A stretch of DNA of 5,417 bases, taken from the NCBI GenBank assembly GCA_003449615.1, contig DMHA01000346.1, forward strand, positions 1 to 5,417, given 5' to 3'. Positions within the stretch are counted from its first letter, which is position 1. Every line of letters starts with the position of its first letter. The notes under the pieces are model-generated. The model had not been told where the DNA came from. It saw only the letters and a list, made by a program, of their open reading frames with translations, and did not search any database. Made by a program: the position numbers and the translations under genes. Of the stretch, positions 5,362-5,417 are shown one piece after another. Source of the stretch: Flavobacterium sp. (lineage in GTDB: Bacteria > Bacteroidota > Bacteroidia > Flavobacteriales > Flavobacteriaceae).

Positions 5362-5417
5362 AGGTTAGAGGGTTTAAGGGTTTAAAGGTTTAAGGGTTTA
5401 AAGGTTTAAGGGTTTAA
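5362..5417. repeat. Octamer tandem array upstream of the HIT gene
   Basis: Six exact copies of RGGTTTAA run from 5370 to the end of the window, the first base being G, G, A, G, A, G; a degraded seventh copy (AGGTTAGA) precedes them at 5362-5369. The alternating first base gives a 16-base higher-order period over the last units. The array starts four bases from the HIT start codon and continues past the window, so its full length is unknown. On the HIT coding strand the unit reads TTAAACCY. Confidence 0.85.

Noticed and set aside
5358..5364. AGGAGG near the HIT start as a Shine-Dalgarno sequence
   Set aside because: It is on the plus strand; on the coding strand it reads CCTCCT, so it cannot serve the HIT gene.
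5370..5417. Resemblance to the TTTAGGG telomere repeat
   Set aside because: The unit is an octamer with an extra A and variable G/A, it sits beside a bacterial gene, and all gene content is bacterial.
1..5417. CRISPR array, tRNA or rRNA genes, riboswitch
   Set aside because: No spaced direct repeats of CRISPR size, no tRNA or rRNA signature sequences and no recognisable riboswitch core were seen on either strand.

Overview
This AT-rich window looks like chromosome from a member of the Bacteroidota, most likely Flavobacterium or a close relative. Three things point that way: start codons without Shine-Dalgarno sequences, promoters of the Bacteroidota type (TTG, about 20 bases, TAnnTTTG), and the protein types present (a DUF3127 protein, a short DtxR/MntR-like regulator, and a histidine kinase with an HQxGTP H-box). 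The assignment is from sequence character and memory of the families, not from a search.

There are seven genes. From the left: a heptamer tandem repeat that runs up to the start codon of a DtxR/MntR-family metal-dependent repressor (77-739, +); tadA, the tRNA adenosine deaminase (760-1203, -), convergent with it; a secreted PAP2-type phosphatase (1457-2194, +); a DUF3127 protein with an SSB-like C-terminal tip (2254-2631, -), separated from the phosphatase by a bidirectional terminator; an orphan membrane histidine kinase (3278-4432, +); a GlsB/YeaQ-type small membrane protein (4555-4794, +) with a terminator; and a HIT-family nucleotide-binding protein (4969-5358, -). An octamer tandem array lies just upstream of the HIT gene and continues past the window edge.

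The genes are mostly single units in alternating orientation, with no obvious shared pathway: metal homeostasis, tRNA modification, envelope lipid or phosphate metabolism, a DNA-related protein, signalling, stress and nucleotide metabolism. The window is largely ordinary core genome.

The most striking non-coding structure is in the 646-base gap between the DUF3127 gene and the kinase. A 236-bp element (2932-3167) has 21-bp terminal inverted repeats (20 of 21 identical) and is flanked by perfect 8-bp direct repeats TATTTTTT. It encodes no protein and has a large hairpin near its centre. This is the signature of a MITE-like non-autonomous transposable element. The other items of interest are the two start-codon-adjacent tandem repeat arrays and the DDLPF tail of the DUF3127 protein.
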